Below, in pieces: positions 1-5,666 of a stretch of DNA of 11,024 nt. The stretch spans positions 1-11,024 of the forward strand of contig CAMSGF010000012.1 in assembly GCA_947058225.1 (NCBI GenBank), given 5' to 3'. Within the stretch, counting starts at the first letter, position 1. Each line of letters begins with the position of its first letter. Source of the DNA: an uncultured Eubacteriaceae bacterium (GTDB taxonomy: Bacteria > Bacillota > Clostridia > Eubacteriales > Anaerofustaceae). The translations under genes were made by a program, and so were the position numbers. The notes under the pieces were generated by a model. That model worked only from the letters and a program-made list of their open reading frames with translations, searched no databases and was not told the origin of the DNA.

Positions 1-122
1 CCTTTAATGCTCACAGTGATGATCGCTGTTCCGGCTTTTCTTCCCTCTATTTTTTTATTTTTATATCCACACCAGTCAGCACAAGCTACACAGCGTTGCA
101 AATTTGATGACATTGTTTGCAT
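1..122 (-). CDS. Small Cys-rich protein, N-terminal part (runs off the left edge)
   Basis: An open frame of 40 complete codons starts at the ATG at 122 and reads out of the window without a stop. The visible peptide begins MQTMSSNLQR and contains C-V-A-C-A-D-W-C-G at residues 11-19, then a basic stretch (YKNKKIEGRK). C-x2-C-x2-W-C-G resembles the first half of a small zinc finger or other metal-binding knuckle, but a second half would lie outside the window. A GAAGG sequence lies 11 bases before the ATG, which is rather far; the ATG at codon 4 is an alternative start. The upstream 60 bases are duplicated before the decayed ORF at 179-325, and the two ORFs align without gaps over the first ~22 codons, which argues for a real ancestral gene. 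I do not recognise a named family. Confidence 0.4.
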   Translation of the reverse strand, partial: MQTMSSNLQRCVACADWCGYKNKKIEGRKAGTAIITVSIK

Positions 123-180
123 GATATAAATTACCTTCTTTATTATAAGGATACTACCCCCCCGACTGTCAACACAAATT
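57..180 (-). repeat. Tandem diverged repeat, copy 1
   Basis: This unit aligns with 257-384. Both begin on the minus strand with AATTTGTGTTGA, followed by a G-rich spacer, TTATARTAAAG, a ribosome-binding-like AAGG and the first ~22 codons of a small ORF. From ATTTRTAT to the first Cys/Tyr codon the two copies align for 39 bases without a gap. Similarity fades after the Lys-Asn codons (residues 21-22 here). Confidence 0.55.
142..172 (-). promoter_or_regulatory. Promoter-like element with a G7 tract in its spacer
   Basis: On the minus strand TTGACA (172-167) and TATAAT (147-142) are separated by 19 bases containing seven consecutive G (163-157). Both hexamers are perfect, but the spacer is two bases longer than optimal. 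A homopolymer in a promoter spacer can change length by slippage. Caveat: a start site 6-8 bases after the -10 would fall at about 135, inside the apparent ribosome binding site of the small ORF starting at 122, so the element may not serve that ORF in the simple way. Confidence 0.4.
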
Positions 181-325
181 AATATTTTTTTAGAATTATT
201 ATAAGTGCAATGAGTAGTTTCGAATGTATTATATTCAATGTATAAAATACATTGATATTTTTATGTCTATACCAATTAACATAAGTTCCATATATTTTCC
301 TATCTGCATTAATAAATTGCCTCAT
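179..325 (-). pseudogene. Decayed paralogue of the Cys-rich small ORF
   Basis: A 48-codon frame starts at the ATG at 325 behind an AAGGAAGTG ribosome binding site with 6 bases of spacing. It aligns codon for codon with the ORF at 1-122. All three TGT cysteine codons of copy 1 are TAT tyrosine here, GAC is AAT and GGA is AGA, while TGG and the following AAA-AAT are kept. After the shared ~22 codons the reading becomes hydrophobic and AT-rich and ends at a TAA. The one-sided G-to-A change of every cysteine suggests loss of function by drift rather than a new protein, but a short translated peptide cannot be excluded. Confidence 0.4.
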
Positions 326-384
326 ACAAATCACTTCCTTTACTATAAAAATATCCCCTCCCCAAAAAAGTATCAACACAAATT
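257..384 (-). repeat. Tandem diverged repeat, copy 2
   Basis: Second copy of the unit at 57-180, same orientation. The -35-like element is TTGATA and the -10-like element TATAGT. The G-tract is interrupted (GGGGAGGGG) and the spacer is 23 bases, four longer than in copy 1, so this copy is probably a dead promoter. Confidence 0.55.
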
Positions 385-427
385 GACAATTTTTTGTTTT
401 TTAATAAAAAATTAAAATATTTATATA

Positions 428-462
428 AAAAAGACAAACGCCTTTAATTCGTGTATCTTTTT
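428..462 (-). terminator. Probable terminator of the helicase operon
   Basis: An imperfect 13-bp hairpin has arms at 428-440 and 450-462, a nine-base loop and two mismatches. It begins 37 bases after the helicase stop codon. On the minus strand it is followed by a T-rich stretch. The outer A5/T5 part of the stem could also work in the other direction. The stem is AT-rich, so strength is uncertain. Confidence 0.45.
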
Positions 463-498
463 AAATTAAAAGTTATAAATAAAATTTTTAAATTTATA

Positions 499-2703
499 TT
501 AAATCTTTTTAAAACTTGCAACACCCGCCATAAACTTTTTTATTCCAAGACCCGGAAAAGCCGCCGTTATAACTGCATCATCTCCATCTCCGCTAACCCC
601 AACAACCGTTCCGTTTCCCCACTGTGCATGACTTATCTTATCCCCCGCAGATAAGACCGTACCATTAGACTTAGGCTTTTTGGCTTTTACAACCCTTGTC
701 GCAGTATTTTTATACGGGTCGTAACTGATGCCCGGAAGAACAGAAGACTCAACACTTTTTTCTTTTTTATATATCAAATCTCCGTTTTCAATCAGCCTTA
801 TCGGTATTTCCTCCAAAAATCTCGAGTTTTTTCTGACCTTTGTTTCCCCGTAAACCCTCCTCATTTTAGCTGAACATACGTATAGCTTTTCCCTCGCTCT
901 CGTTATCCCAACGTAACAAAGCCTTCTTTCTTCCTCAAGCTCTTCTTCTTTGTCGATTGAGCCCATTGGAAATAGCCCCTCTTCCATTCCCGGCATAAAG
1001 ACTATTTTAAATTCAAGCCCTTTTGCATTATGAAGAGTCATCAGCAGTACCTTTTTGTTGTCTTCATCGTATGAATCAACCCCCGCCACGAGCGCTGCAT
1101 TTTCTAAAAATGCTTCGATTGAAGCATCTTCCGAACTTCTTTCAAAGTCGCTTGCCGCATTTATTAATTCTTCGAGGTTTTCTTTTCTGGAACCTGCATT
1201 TTCTATTTTGCCCTCTCTTATTAAATCATCATATCCACTTATTTGCATAACTGCCTTTATCGTGTCAGTTAAGGAATAGACATTTGATAAATCTCTTATT
1301 TCATCCATTATTCTCTTAAACCCTAAAATCTTATCCTTTGCCCCTGCCTTTAATATGTTGATAGATTCTATGTTATTTACAACCTCCATCATCGATATTC
1401 CCTTTATATACGTGTATTCCCTTAGTTTTTCAACAGTTGCCGCACCTATCCCCCTCCTTGGCATATTTATAATTCTGCTTAGTGCAATATCATCCTTTGG
1501 GTTTACAAGGAGTTTTAAATACGCTAAAATATCCTTTATTTCCATACGGTCATAAAACTTCGTTCCTGCGATAATCTGATATGGAATCCCCCTTCTCATA
1601 AGACCTTCTTCCAAAGTTCTCGACTGTGCGTTTACCCTGTATAACACAGCTATATCGTCATATTCAACCCCGTTTTGATGAAGAAGTCTTATCTGTCTTG
1701 CGATTATTGCCGATTCATCTAAATCAGACTGCGCTTTTAAATATGTAACCTTTTCGCCCTGTTCGTTTTGCGTCCAAAGATATTTCCCCGTTCTGTTTTG
1801 GTTATGTGCTATGACGTGGTTTGCTGCATCTAAAATGTTTTTCGTGCATCTGTAGTTTTGTTCCAGTTTTATTACCCTCGCATCAGGGAAATCATCTTTA
1901 AATTCCAAAATATTTCTTATATCCGCACCTCTCCAGCCGTATATACTTTGGTCATCATCACCGCACACACATATGTTTCTGTGTTTTTTGGCTATTAAAC
2001 TGACTATTACATACTGGCAGTAGTTCGTATCCTGATATTCGTCTACAAGAATATACTTAAATCTTTCCTGAAATTTTTCGAGCACGTCAGGACACGAATG
2101 AAACACTTTTACGACGTTTAAAAGCAAATCGTCAAAGTCCATCGCATTGTTTTTTTCAAGTTTTTCCTGATACATTTTATATATCATCCCAACCTTTGCA
2201 AGCTTAAAATCACCCTCATATTCCTCAAAAAATTCTTCACTTTCCATAAGTTTATTCTTTGCGGAAGATATGGTTTCTTTTATAAAAGCAGGGGGATAAT
2301 CTCTTTCCGATAAGTCGAGTTCTTTTATACATTCACTGATGAGCTTTTTACTGTCGTCCTCATCGTATATACTAAACGTCGAGTTAAAATGCTCCCCCAG
2401 TCTATGTGCCGTAAACCTTAAGATTCTAGCACATATCGAGTGGAAAGTTCCCATCCACATATCTTCAATATACTCAAACCCAAACTTTTCAATTCTCTCT
2501 TTCATCTCTCCTGCGGCTTTATTCGTAAAGGTTAGGGCTAAAATTTCTCCGGGTCTTGCATATTCTTTTTCTATTATATTTGCAATCCTGTGAATTATGG
2601 TTCTCGTTTTCCCACTCCCAGCACCTGCAAGAATTAAAAGCGGTCCGTTTATATTTTCTGCGGCCTCCCTTTGTTTGTCATTTAAGTTTTTTAATAAATC
2701 CAT
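499..2703 (-). CDS. pcrA: PcrA/UvrD-type superfamily 1 ATP-dependent DNA helicase
   Basis: A 734-residue protein of the usual PcrA length. Q-motif LNDKQREA lies at residues 7-14 and Walker A AGAGSGKT at 26-33. Motif Ia (TFTNKAA), the Walker B box (LVDEYQDTN), motif III (GDDDQSIYGWRGA), motif IV (QNYRC), motif V (TLHNAKGLEF) and motif VI (VGITRAREK) follow in order. The last ~50 residues (from GDKISHAQWGNG to the C-terminus) match the Tudor-like tail found in PcrA and UvrD and known to contact RNA polymerase. The family unwinds DNA 3'-5' in nucleotide excision repair, removal of RecA filaments and handling of replication-transcription conflicts. The start codon follows the kinase stop by two bases. 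Its ribosome binding site AAGGAGATT lies within the last kinase codons, so translation is probably coupled and expression would depend on the two-component promoter. Confidence 0.95.
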   Translation of the reverse strand: MDLLKNLNDKQREAAENINGPLLILAGAGSGKTRTIIHRIANIIEKEYARPGEILALTFTNKAAGEMKERIEKFGFEYIEDMWMGTFHSICARILRFTAHRLGEHFNSTFSIYDEDDSKKLISECIKELDLSERDYPPAFIKETISSAKNKLMESEEFFEEYEGDFKLAKVGMIYKMYQEKLEKNNAMDFDDLLLNVVKVFHSCPDVLEKFQERFKYILVDEYQDTNYCQYVIVSLIAKKHRNICVCGDDDQSIYGWRGADIRNILEFKDDFPDARVIKLEQNYRCTKNILDAANHVIAHNQNRTGKYLWTQNEQGEKVTYLKAQSDLDESAIIARQIRLLHQNGVEYDDIAVLYRVNAQSRTLEEGLMRRGIPYQIIAGTKFYDRMEIKDILAYLKLLVNPKDDIALSRIINMPRRGIGAATVEKLREYTYIKGISMMEVVNNIESINILKAGAKDKILGFKRIMDEIRDLSNVYSLTDTIKAVMQISGYDDLIREGKIENAGSRKENLEELINAASDFERSSEDASIEAFLENAALVAGVDSYDEDNKKVLLMTLHNAKGLEFKIVFMPGMEEGLFPMGSIDKEEELEEERRLCYVGITRAREKLYVCSAKMRRVYGETKVRKNSRFLEEIPIRLIENGDLIYKKEKSVESSVLPGISYDPYKNTATRVVKAKKPKSNGTVLSAGDKISHAQWGNGTVVGVSGDGDDAVITAAFPGLGIKKFMAGVASFKKI

Positions 2704-2705
2704 TT

Positions 2706-4040
2706 CTAAATCTCCTTATATTCGCTAAAAGGCATAGTGATTATTATGTTTGTTTCTTCTCCGAGTGTGCTCTCAATTGATATTTGTCCGTTGTGATTTT
2801 TTACAATCCACTGTGCGATTGAAAGTCCAAGTCCACTTCCCTTTGTATTGTTTCTGGACTTGTCAACTCTGTAAAATCTCGTAAATACTTTGTCTATATC
2901 TTCCTCGCTTATTCCAACGCCGTTGTCTGTCACTTTTATTACGACGTCATTCTTTTTTATATCCACATTTACTATAATTCTCTTGTTATCTCCCTTTGAA
3001 TATTTTATGGAGTTATCCAAAAGAATCATAATAAGCTGCGTGATTTTGTTTTTATCCGCATTTATATACACATTTTCATACTTACTCGTAAGTAACATCG
3101 TTATATCATTTGCCTTTGGAAGACCTTTTGTCATTTCAATGGCATCTTTTATTAAATAAATTATGTCTATATTTTCAAAATTAAAAGGAATTTGATTCAA
3201 GTCTGCTCTTGAAAGGAACAATAAATCTCCTACTATCTTATCCATTCTTGAGGCTTCTTTTGTGGCGTAATTAAGCCAGGTTTTTTGCTCTTTGACCTTT
3301 TCTTCTTCATTTGATAAAACAAGTTCCAAATTTGTCTTTATAACTGCGATAGGAGTTCTAAGCTCATGCGATGCGTCTGCGATAAACTGCTTTTGGTTAT
3401 CCATAGTGGTTTTTATAGGAATTAAGGACCTGTCTGCTATAATGTTCGCACCTATTACAGATAGGACACTTCCGACTATAATCGTTAAAACCAATACAAA
3501 TACCAATGAGTTTATAAGTGCACTTTCCTTATTTGTCTCCTGTGCAGTGAGTATAAGCTCCAGCTCACCTTTTTCATTTCTTGAAACTGTCGTACAGGTT
3601 CTAAGGGAGATATTTTTATCCTTATAATTTGCAAATGAATATATCCCGTCTTTTTCAGTTACTGTCTTTTTCGGCGCCCTGCCGTTTGCAAAATAAGTAA
3701 GGGCAACCTGTTTTAAGTTACCTGTGCTTACAAAAAATTTTCCCTTTGAATAAATCTTTTTTAAATCATCATCAAAAACAATTACCATTATTTTTGAATT
3801 TGTCAGTTTTTCTTCAAAGAATGTGAAGTCCTGATTTATGTGCAAATTGCCTTTCTTTTTTTGATAATTTATATCTGAAAATCTCTTAGTCTGGTATCCC
3901 ATATTTATCAAGTCGTTGTCTACGGTCGAATTTAGGGAATAACTTGTTACGACGTACATAAAGCAGGTGCACACCGCAAGAATCACAACGATAACGACCG
4001 TATTTATCGCCATTAACCCAAGTTTTATCTTATTTAACAT
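2706..4040 (-). CDS. Membrane sensor histidine kinase (HisKA / HATPase_c)
   Basis: A 444-residue class I sensor kinase. One membrane segment lies at about residues 9-32, followed by an extracytoplasmic region of ~145 residues with no domain I recognise, and a second segment at about 177-202. There is no clear HAMP domain; only a short linker (ADRSLIPIK) joins membrane and catalytic parts. The DHp H-box SHELRTP carries the phosphorylated His225. The ATPase domain shows the N-box (LLDNSIKYSKG, Asn343), G1 box (DNGVG, 372-376), F-box (FTRFYRVDKS) and G2 box (GSGLGLS, 401-407), so all catalytic elements are present. It starts 11 bases inside the response-regulator gene with the ribosome binding site AAGGAAG, and surely phosphorylates that neighbour. 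The signal sensed cannot be read from the sequence. Confidence 0.93.
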   Translation of the reverse strand: MLNKIKLGLMAINTVVIVVILAVCTCFMYVVTSYSLNSTVDNDLINMGYQTKRFSDINYQKKKGNLHINQDFTFFEEKLTNSKIMVIVFDDDLKKIYSKGKFFVSTGNLKQVALTYFANGRAPKKTVTEKDGIYSFANYKDKNISLRTCTTVSRNEKGELELILTAQETNKESALINSLVFVLVLTIIVGSVLSVIGANIIADRSLIPIKTTMDNQKQFIADASHELRTPIAVIKTNLELVLSNEEEKVKEQKTWLNYATKEASRMDKIVGDLLFLSRADLNQIPFNFENIDIIYLIKDAIEMTKGLPKANDITMLLTSKYENVYINADKNKITQLIMILLDNSIKYSKGDNKRIIVNVDIKKNDVVIKVTDNGVGISEEDIDKVFTRFYRVDKSRNNTKGSGLGLSIAQWIVKNHNGQISIESTLGEETNIIITMPFSEYKEI

Positions 4041-4716
4041 CTTCTTCTTCCTTTAATGTATAACCGATTCCTCTATTGGTTACTATTTTTACCATTGCTT
4101 TTTTTGCCTTTAGTTTTTTTCTTAAGTAATGTATATATATTTCAACTGAATTATCTATTGCGATTGAATCAAGCCCCCATATCTTATCAAGGATATAATC
4201 TTTTGAAAGAGTTTTATCTTTATTTCGCATAAGAAGCTCTAACAAATCTGATTCCTTTTTTGTGAGTGCTTCACTTTCTCCCGATATTTCAAGGCTTGCA
4301 TTTGTCGTGTTTAAAGTTACGTTTTTTATCGTTATTACATTTTCAGTTAGAGTCTGCGTGGTTCTTCTTGAAAGGGCTTTTATCCTTGCAATCAGTTCTT
4401 TTGTATCAAATGGCTTTGTCAGGTAGTCATCGGCTCCAAGTTCCAAACCCTTAACCCTGTCCTCCACCTCACCAAGAGCCGTAAGAAGAAGTATCGGAGT
4501 ATTTACTCCTTCATTTCTAAGCGTCTTAAGAATAGTAAGTCCATCCATTTCGGGAAGCATTATATCAAGAACTATCACATCATAAAAATCTTTTCTTCCT
4601 TGCATCAGTCCGCCGTAGCCATCATAAACGACATCTGCCATTATATTGTTTTTCTTTAAAATTGCAGCCAAAGGCAGCGCTAAATTCTCTTCATCTTCAA
4701 CAATTAAAATTCTCAT
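4030..4716 (-). CDS. OmpR/PhoB-family response regulator
   Basis: 228 residues, the typical length. The receiver domain (1-~118) has the acidic pocket E7/D8, phospho-acceptor Asp51 in VLDIMLPEMDG, the switch Thr79 and Lys101 in the KPF motif. The C-terminal winged helix (~125-224) has the family features: LTKKESDLLELL, then VEIYIHYLRKKL as the recognition-helix region and a closing TNRGIGYTL wing. The start ATG follows GGGAGG at good spacing. It is the first gene of a three-gene operon with the kinase and helicase. Its own promoter spacer contains a site resembling the direct repeat upstream of the divergent zinc-ribbon gene, which suggests autoregulation. Confidence 0.94.
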   Translation of the reverse strand: MRILIVEDEENLALPLAAILKKNNIMADVVYDGYGGLMQGRKDFYDVIVLDIMLPEMDGLTILKTLRNEGVNTPILLLTALGEVEDRVKGLELGADDYLTKPFDTKELIARIKALSRRTTQTLTENVITIKNVTLNTTNASLEISGESEALTKKESDLLELLMRNKDKTLSKDYILDKIWGLDSIAIDNSVEIYIHYLRKKLKAKKAMVKIVTNRGIGYTLKEEEDVK

Positions 4717-4746
4717 TATTACCTCCCTTTTTATTTTTATATAAGT

Positions 4747-4775
4747 ATTATAATTGATTTTACCTTGATTAACAA
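4747..4775 (-). promoter_or_regulatory. Promoter of the response regulator-kinase-helicase operon, with embedded regulator-like site
   Basis: On the minus strand TTGTTA (4775-4770) and TATAAT (4752-4747) are separated by 17 bases, about 30 bases before the start codon. The spacer contains TCAAGGT-AAAA-TCAATTA, which resembles the TTAAGGT-AAAA-TTAAGGT repeat at 4802-4819: the first heptamer has one difference and the 4-base gap is identical. Binding in the spacer would be expected to repress, but this is inferred. Confidence 0.6.
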
Positions 4776-4801
4776 ATAATTAAATAACTTTTTTATAAAT
4801 T

Positions 4802-4833
4802 TTAAGGTAAAATTAAGGTTATGTATATATAAT
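4802..4833 (+). promoter_or_regulatory. OmpR-family direct repeat (activator-type site) and -10 of the zinc-ribbon gene
   Basis: Two identical heptamers TTAAGGT (4802-4808 and 4813-4819) are separated by AAAA, giving an 11-bp phase. This is the arrangement bound by PhoB/PhoP/OmpR-type dimers. A perfect -10 TATAAT follows at 4828-4833. No -35 consensus exists 17 bases upstream, where the repeat itself lies, so this resembles a pho-box promoter at which the regulator replaces the -35 contact. The adjacent response regulator is the obvious candidate. Confidence 0.6.
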
Positions 4834-4865
4834 CTATTTATAAGATGTAAGAAAGGAAGTTTTTT

Positions 4866-5048
4866 ATGGAATGTCCTATTTGTTCTTGTAAAGATTTAGG
4901 AAAGATAGGAAGAAAAAAGTATTTTTGTCCTAATTGTTGTACAGAAATTTTAATTCAATCAAATGTTATGAAAATTATCTCATTGACTAAAAAAGGAGTT
5001 GCAAAAGTGACCAAGACGATTTTACTTGATGCCAATGCGACAAGTTAG
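4866..5048 (+). CDS. Small zinc-ribbon-like protein
   Basis: A 60-residue protein with two Cys pairs, C3-P-I-C6 and C21-P-N-C24 (plus C25), spaced as in a zinc ribbon (MECPICSCKDLGKIG, then KKYFCPNCC). The rest has no membrane segment and no domain I recognise. The start follows AAGGAAG with suitable spacing. A GTG preceded by AAAAAGGAG occurs inside the gene at 5008, but the frame from it is only 13 codons and in phase, so it is probably coincidence. It diverges from the two-component operon and has its own -10 plus a regulator-type direct repeat, so it is likely a member of that regulon. Small zinc-ribbon proteins often act as protein-binding or nucleic-acid-binding adaptors; its function is unknown. 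Confidence 0.75.
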   Translation: MECPICSCKDLGKIGRKKYFCPNCCTEILIQSNVMKIISLTKKGVAKVTKTILLDANATS

Positions 5049-5107
5049 TCAAGAAATTATAGACAGGGTTTGAGCGATCCCCCTTATTTGCCAGACCCAA
5101 TGTTTTC

Positions 5108-5147
5108 CCGCAAAGCAATCCCCTTTATGCTTTGCGGATTTATTTTT
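5108..5147 (+). terminator. Terminator of the zinc-ribbon gene
   Basis: A perfect 10-bp stem (CCGCAAAGCA at 5108-5117 with TGCTTTGCGG at 5128-5137, 10-base loop) is followed by ATTTATTTTTG. It overlaps the last codons of the convergent repressor gene. A possible outer stem, CCAGAC (5091-5096) with GTCTGG (5148-5153), encloses it. Confidence 0.8.
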
Positions 5148-5481
5148 GTCTGGTAAGTTTTTTTGCACTCAAATATTTTAAAAGTTCTTCTTTATCTTCT
5201 GTAGACCAACTGTCATAATCTTCAAAAGCTATAAGCAGTTCATCTTTCATAATACTTTTTAGTTTTGTATCGATATCTTCTTCGCCTTTTATTAAATAAT
5301 CAAGGCTACAGTCAAATATTTCACTTAATTTTATTATTATATCGTAATTTGCACTTCGTTGACCGCTTTCATACATACTGACAGCACTGGTTCTTACACC
5401 TAGCATTTCACTCAGTTTACGTTGTGTAAGATTACGTTCTCTTCGAAGCTTTTTTATTCTTTCTCCCATTGAATTTGCCAA
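5140..5481 (-). CDS. Cro/C1-type (XRE family) helix-turn-helix repressor
   Basis: 113 residues from the preferred TTG start at 5481. The HTH_XRE domain covers the first ~65 residues: ERIKKLRRERNLTQRKLSEM forms helices 1-2, RTSAVSMYESGQR the recognition helix, and the domain ends with SLDYLIKG. The remaining ~45 acidic residues form a short tail with no peptidase motif, so it is not an SOS-cleavable LexA-type repressor. An in-frame ATG at 5502 would give 120 residues, but it has no ribosome binding site and lies only a few bases after the predicted transcription start. AGGAGG at 5496-5491 instead positions the TTG. It diverges from the sigma-like gene with three shared operators between them, one inside its own promoter, so it probably represses both genes. 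The class is common in phages and integrative elements. Confidence 0.88.
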   Translation of the reverse strand: MANSMGERIKKLRRERNLTQRKLSEMLGVRTSAVSMYESGQRSANYDIIIKLSEIFDCSLDYLIKGEEDIDTKLKSIMKDELLIAFEDYDSWSTEDKEELLKYLSAKKLTRQK

Positions 5482-5514
5482 AGTGTATACTCCTCCTATC
5501 ATAAATCTATATTA

Positions 5515-5543
5515 AATTTATCACACTTTGTGTATAAAATCAA
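5515..5543 (-). promoter_or_regulatory. Promoter of the XRE repressor gene
   Basis: On the minus strand TTGATT (5543-5538), a 17-base spacer and TAAATT (5520-5515). The 14-bp operator at 5521-5534 lies wholly inside the spacer. The predicted transcript would begin near 5508, giving a ~27-base leader with AGGAGG before the TTG start. Confidence 0.6.
5521..5534. promoter_or_regulatory. Operator 1 (TCACA-N4-GTGYA)
   Basis: TCACACTTTGTGTA, with the near-perfect inverted core ACAC-TTT-GTGT. It sits in the spacer of the repressor promoter and is most probably bound by the XRE protein for autorepression. Confidence 0.7.
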
Positions 5544-5561
5544 GTATAATTTAAAAAAATA

Positions 5562-5575
5562 TCACAAAATGTGCA
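5562..5575. promoter_or_regulatory. Operator 2 (TCACA-N4-GTGYA)
   Basis: TCACAAAATGTGCA, with the inverted core CACA-AAA-TGTG. It lies between the two divergent promoters, 41 bp from operator 1 and 30 bp from operator 3 (start to start), close to whole numbers of helical turns. Confidence 0.7.
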
Positions 5576-5583
5576 TTTTTATA

Positions 5584-5612
5584 TTGACATTTCACAAATC
5601 GTGTAGTATTAT
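5584..5612 (+). promoter_or_regulatory. Promoter of the sigma-like gene
   Basis: TTGACA (5584-5589), exactly 17 bases, then TATTAT (5607-5612). This is a near-consensus vegetative promoter. Operator 3 fills the spacer, so repressor binding would exclude RNA polymerase. Confidence 0.75.
5592..5605. promoter_or_regulatory. Operator 3 (TCACA-N4-GTGYA)
   Basis: TCACAAATCGTGTA lies entirely inside the promoter spacer of the sigma-like gene. It shares all nine fixed positions with operator 1, and all except the final pyrimidine (T versus C) with operator 2. Confidence 0.7.
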
Positions 5613-5630
5613 GTTATCAAAATAGAACAG

Positions 5631-5642
5631 TTATTCGAATAA
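5631..5642. promoter_or_regulatory. Perfect 12-bp palindrome in the leader of the sigma-like gene
   Basis: TTATTCGAATAA is a perfect palindrome located about 12-23 bases after the predicted transcription start and 10 bases before the ribosome binding site AAGGAG (5652-5657). It differs from the TCACA operators, so a second DNA-binding protein or self-control by the encoded protein is possible. Chance in AT-rich DNA is also possible. Confidence 0.35.
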
Positions 5643-5666
5643 TGCAAATAAAAAGGAGTTATTATT

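Noticed and set aside
5076..5107. Possible tRNA or structured RNA in the C-rich stretch after the zinc-ribbon gene
   Set aside because: No cloverleaf or T-loop sequence can be formed. The structure is explained by the terminator and its flanks.
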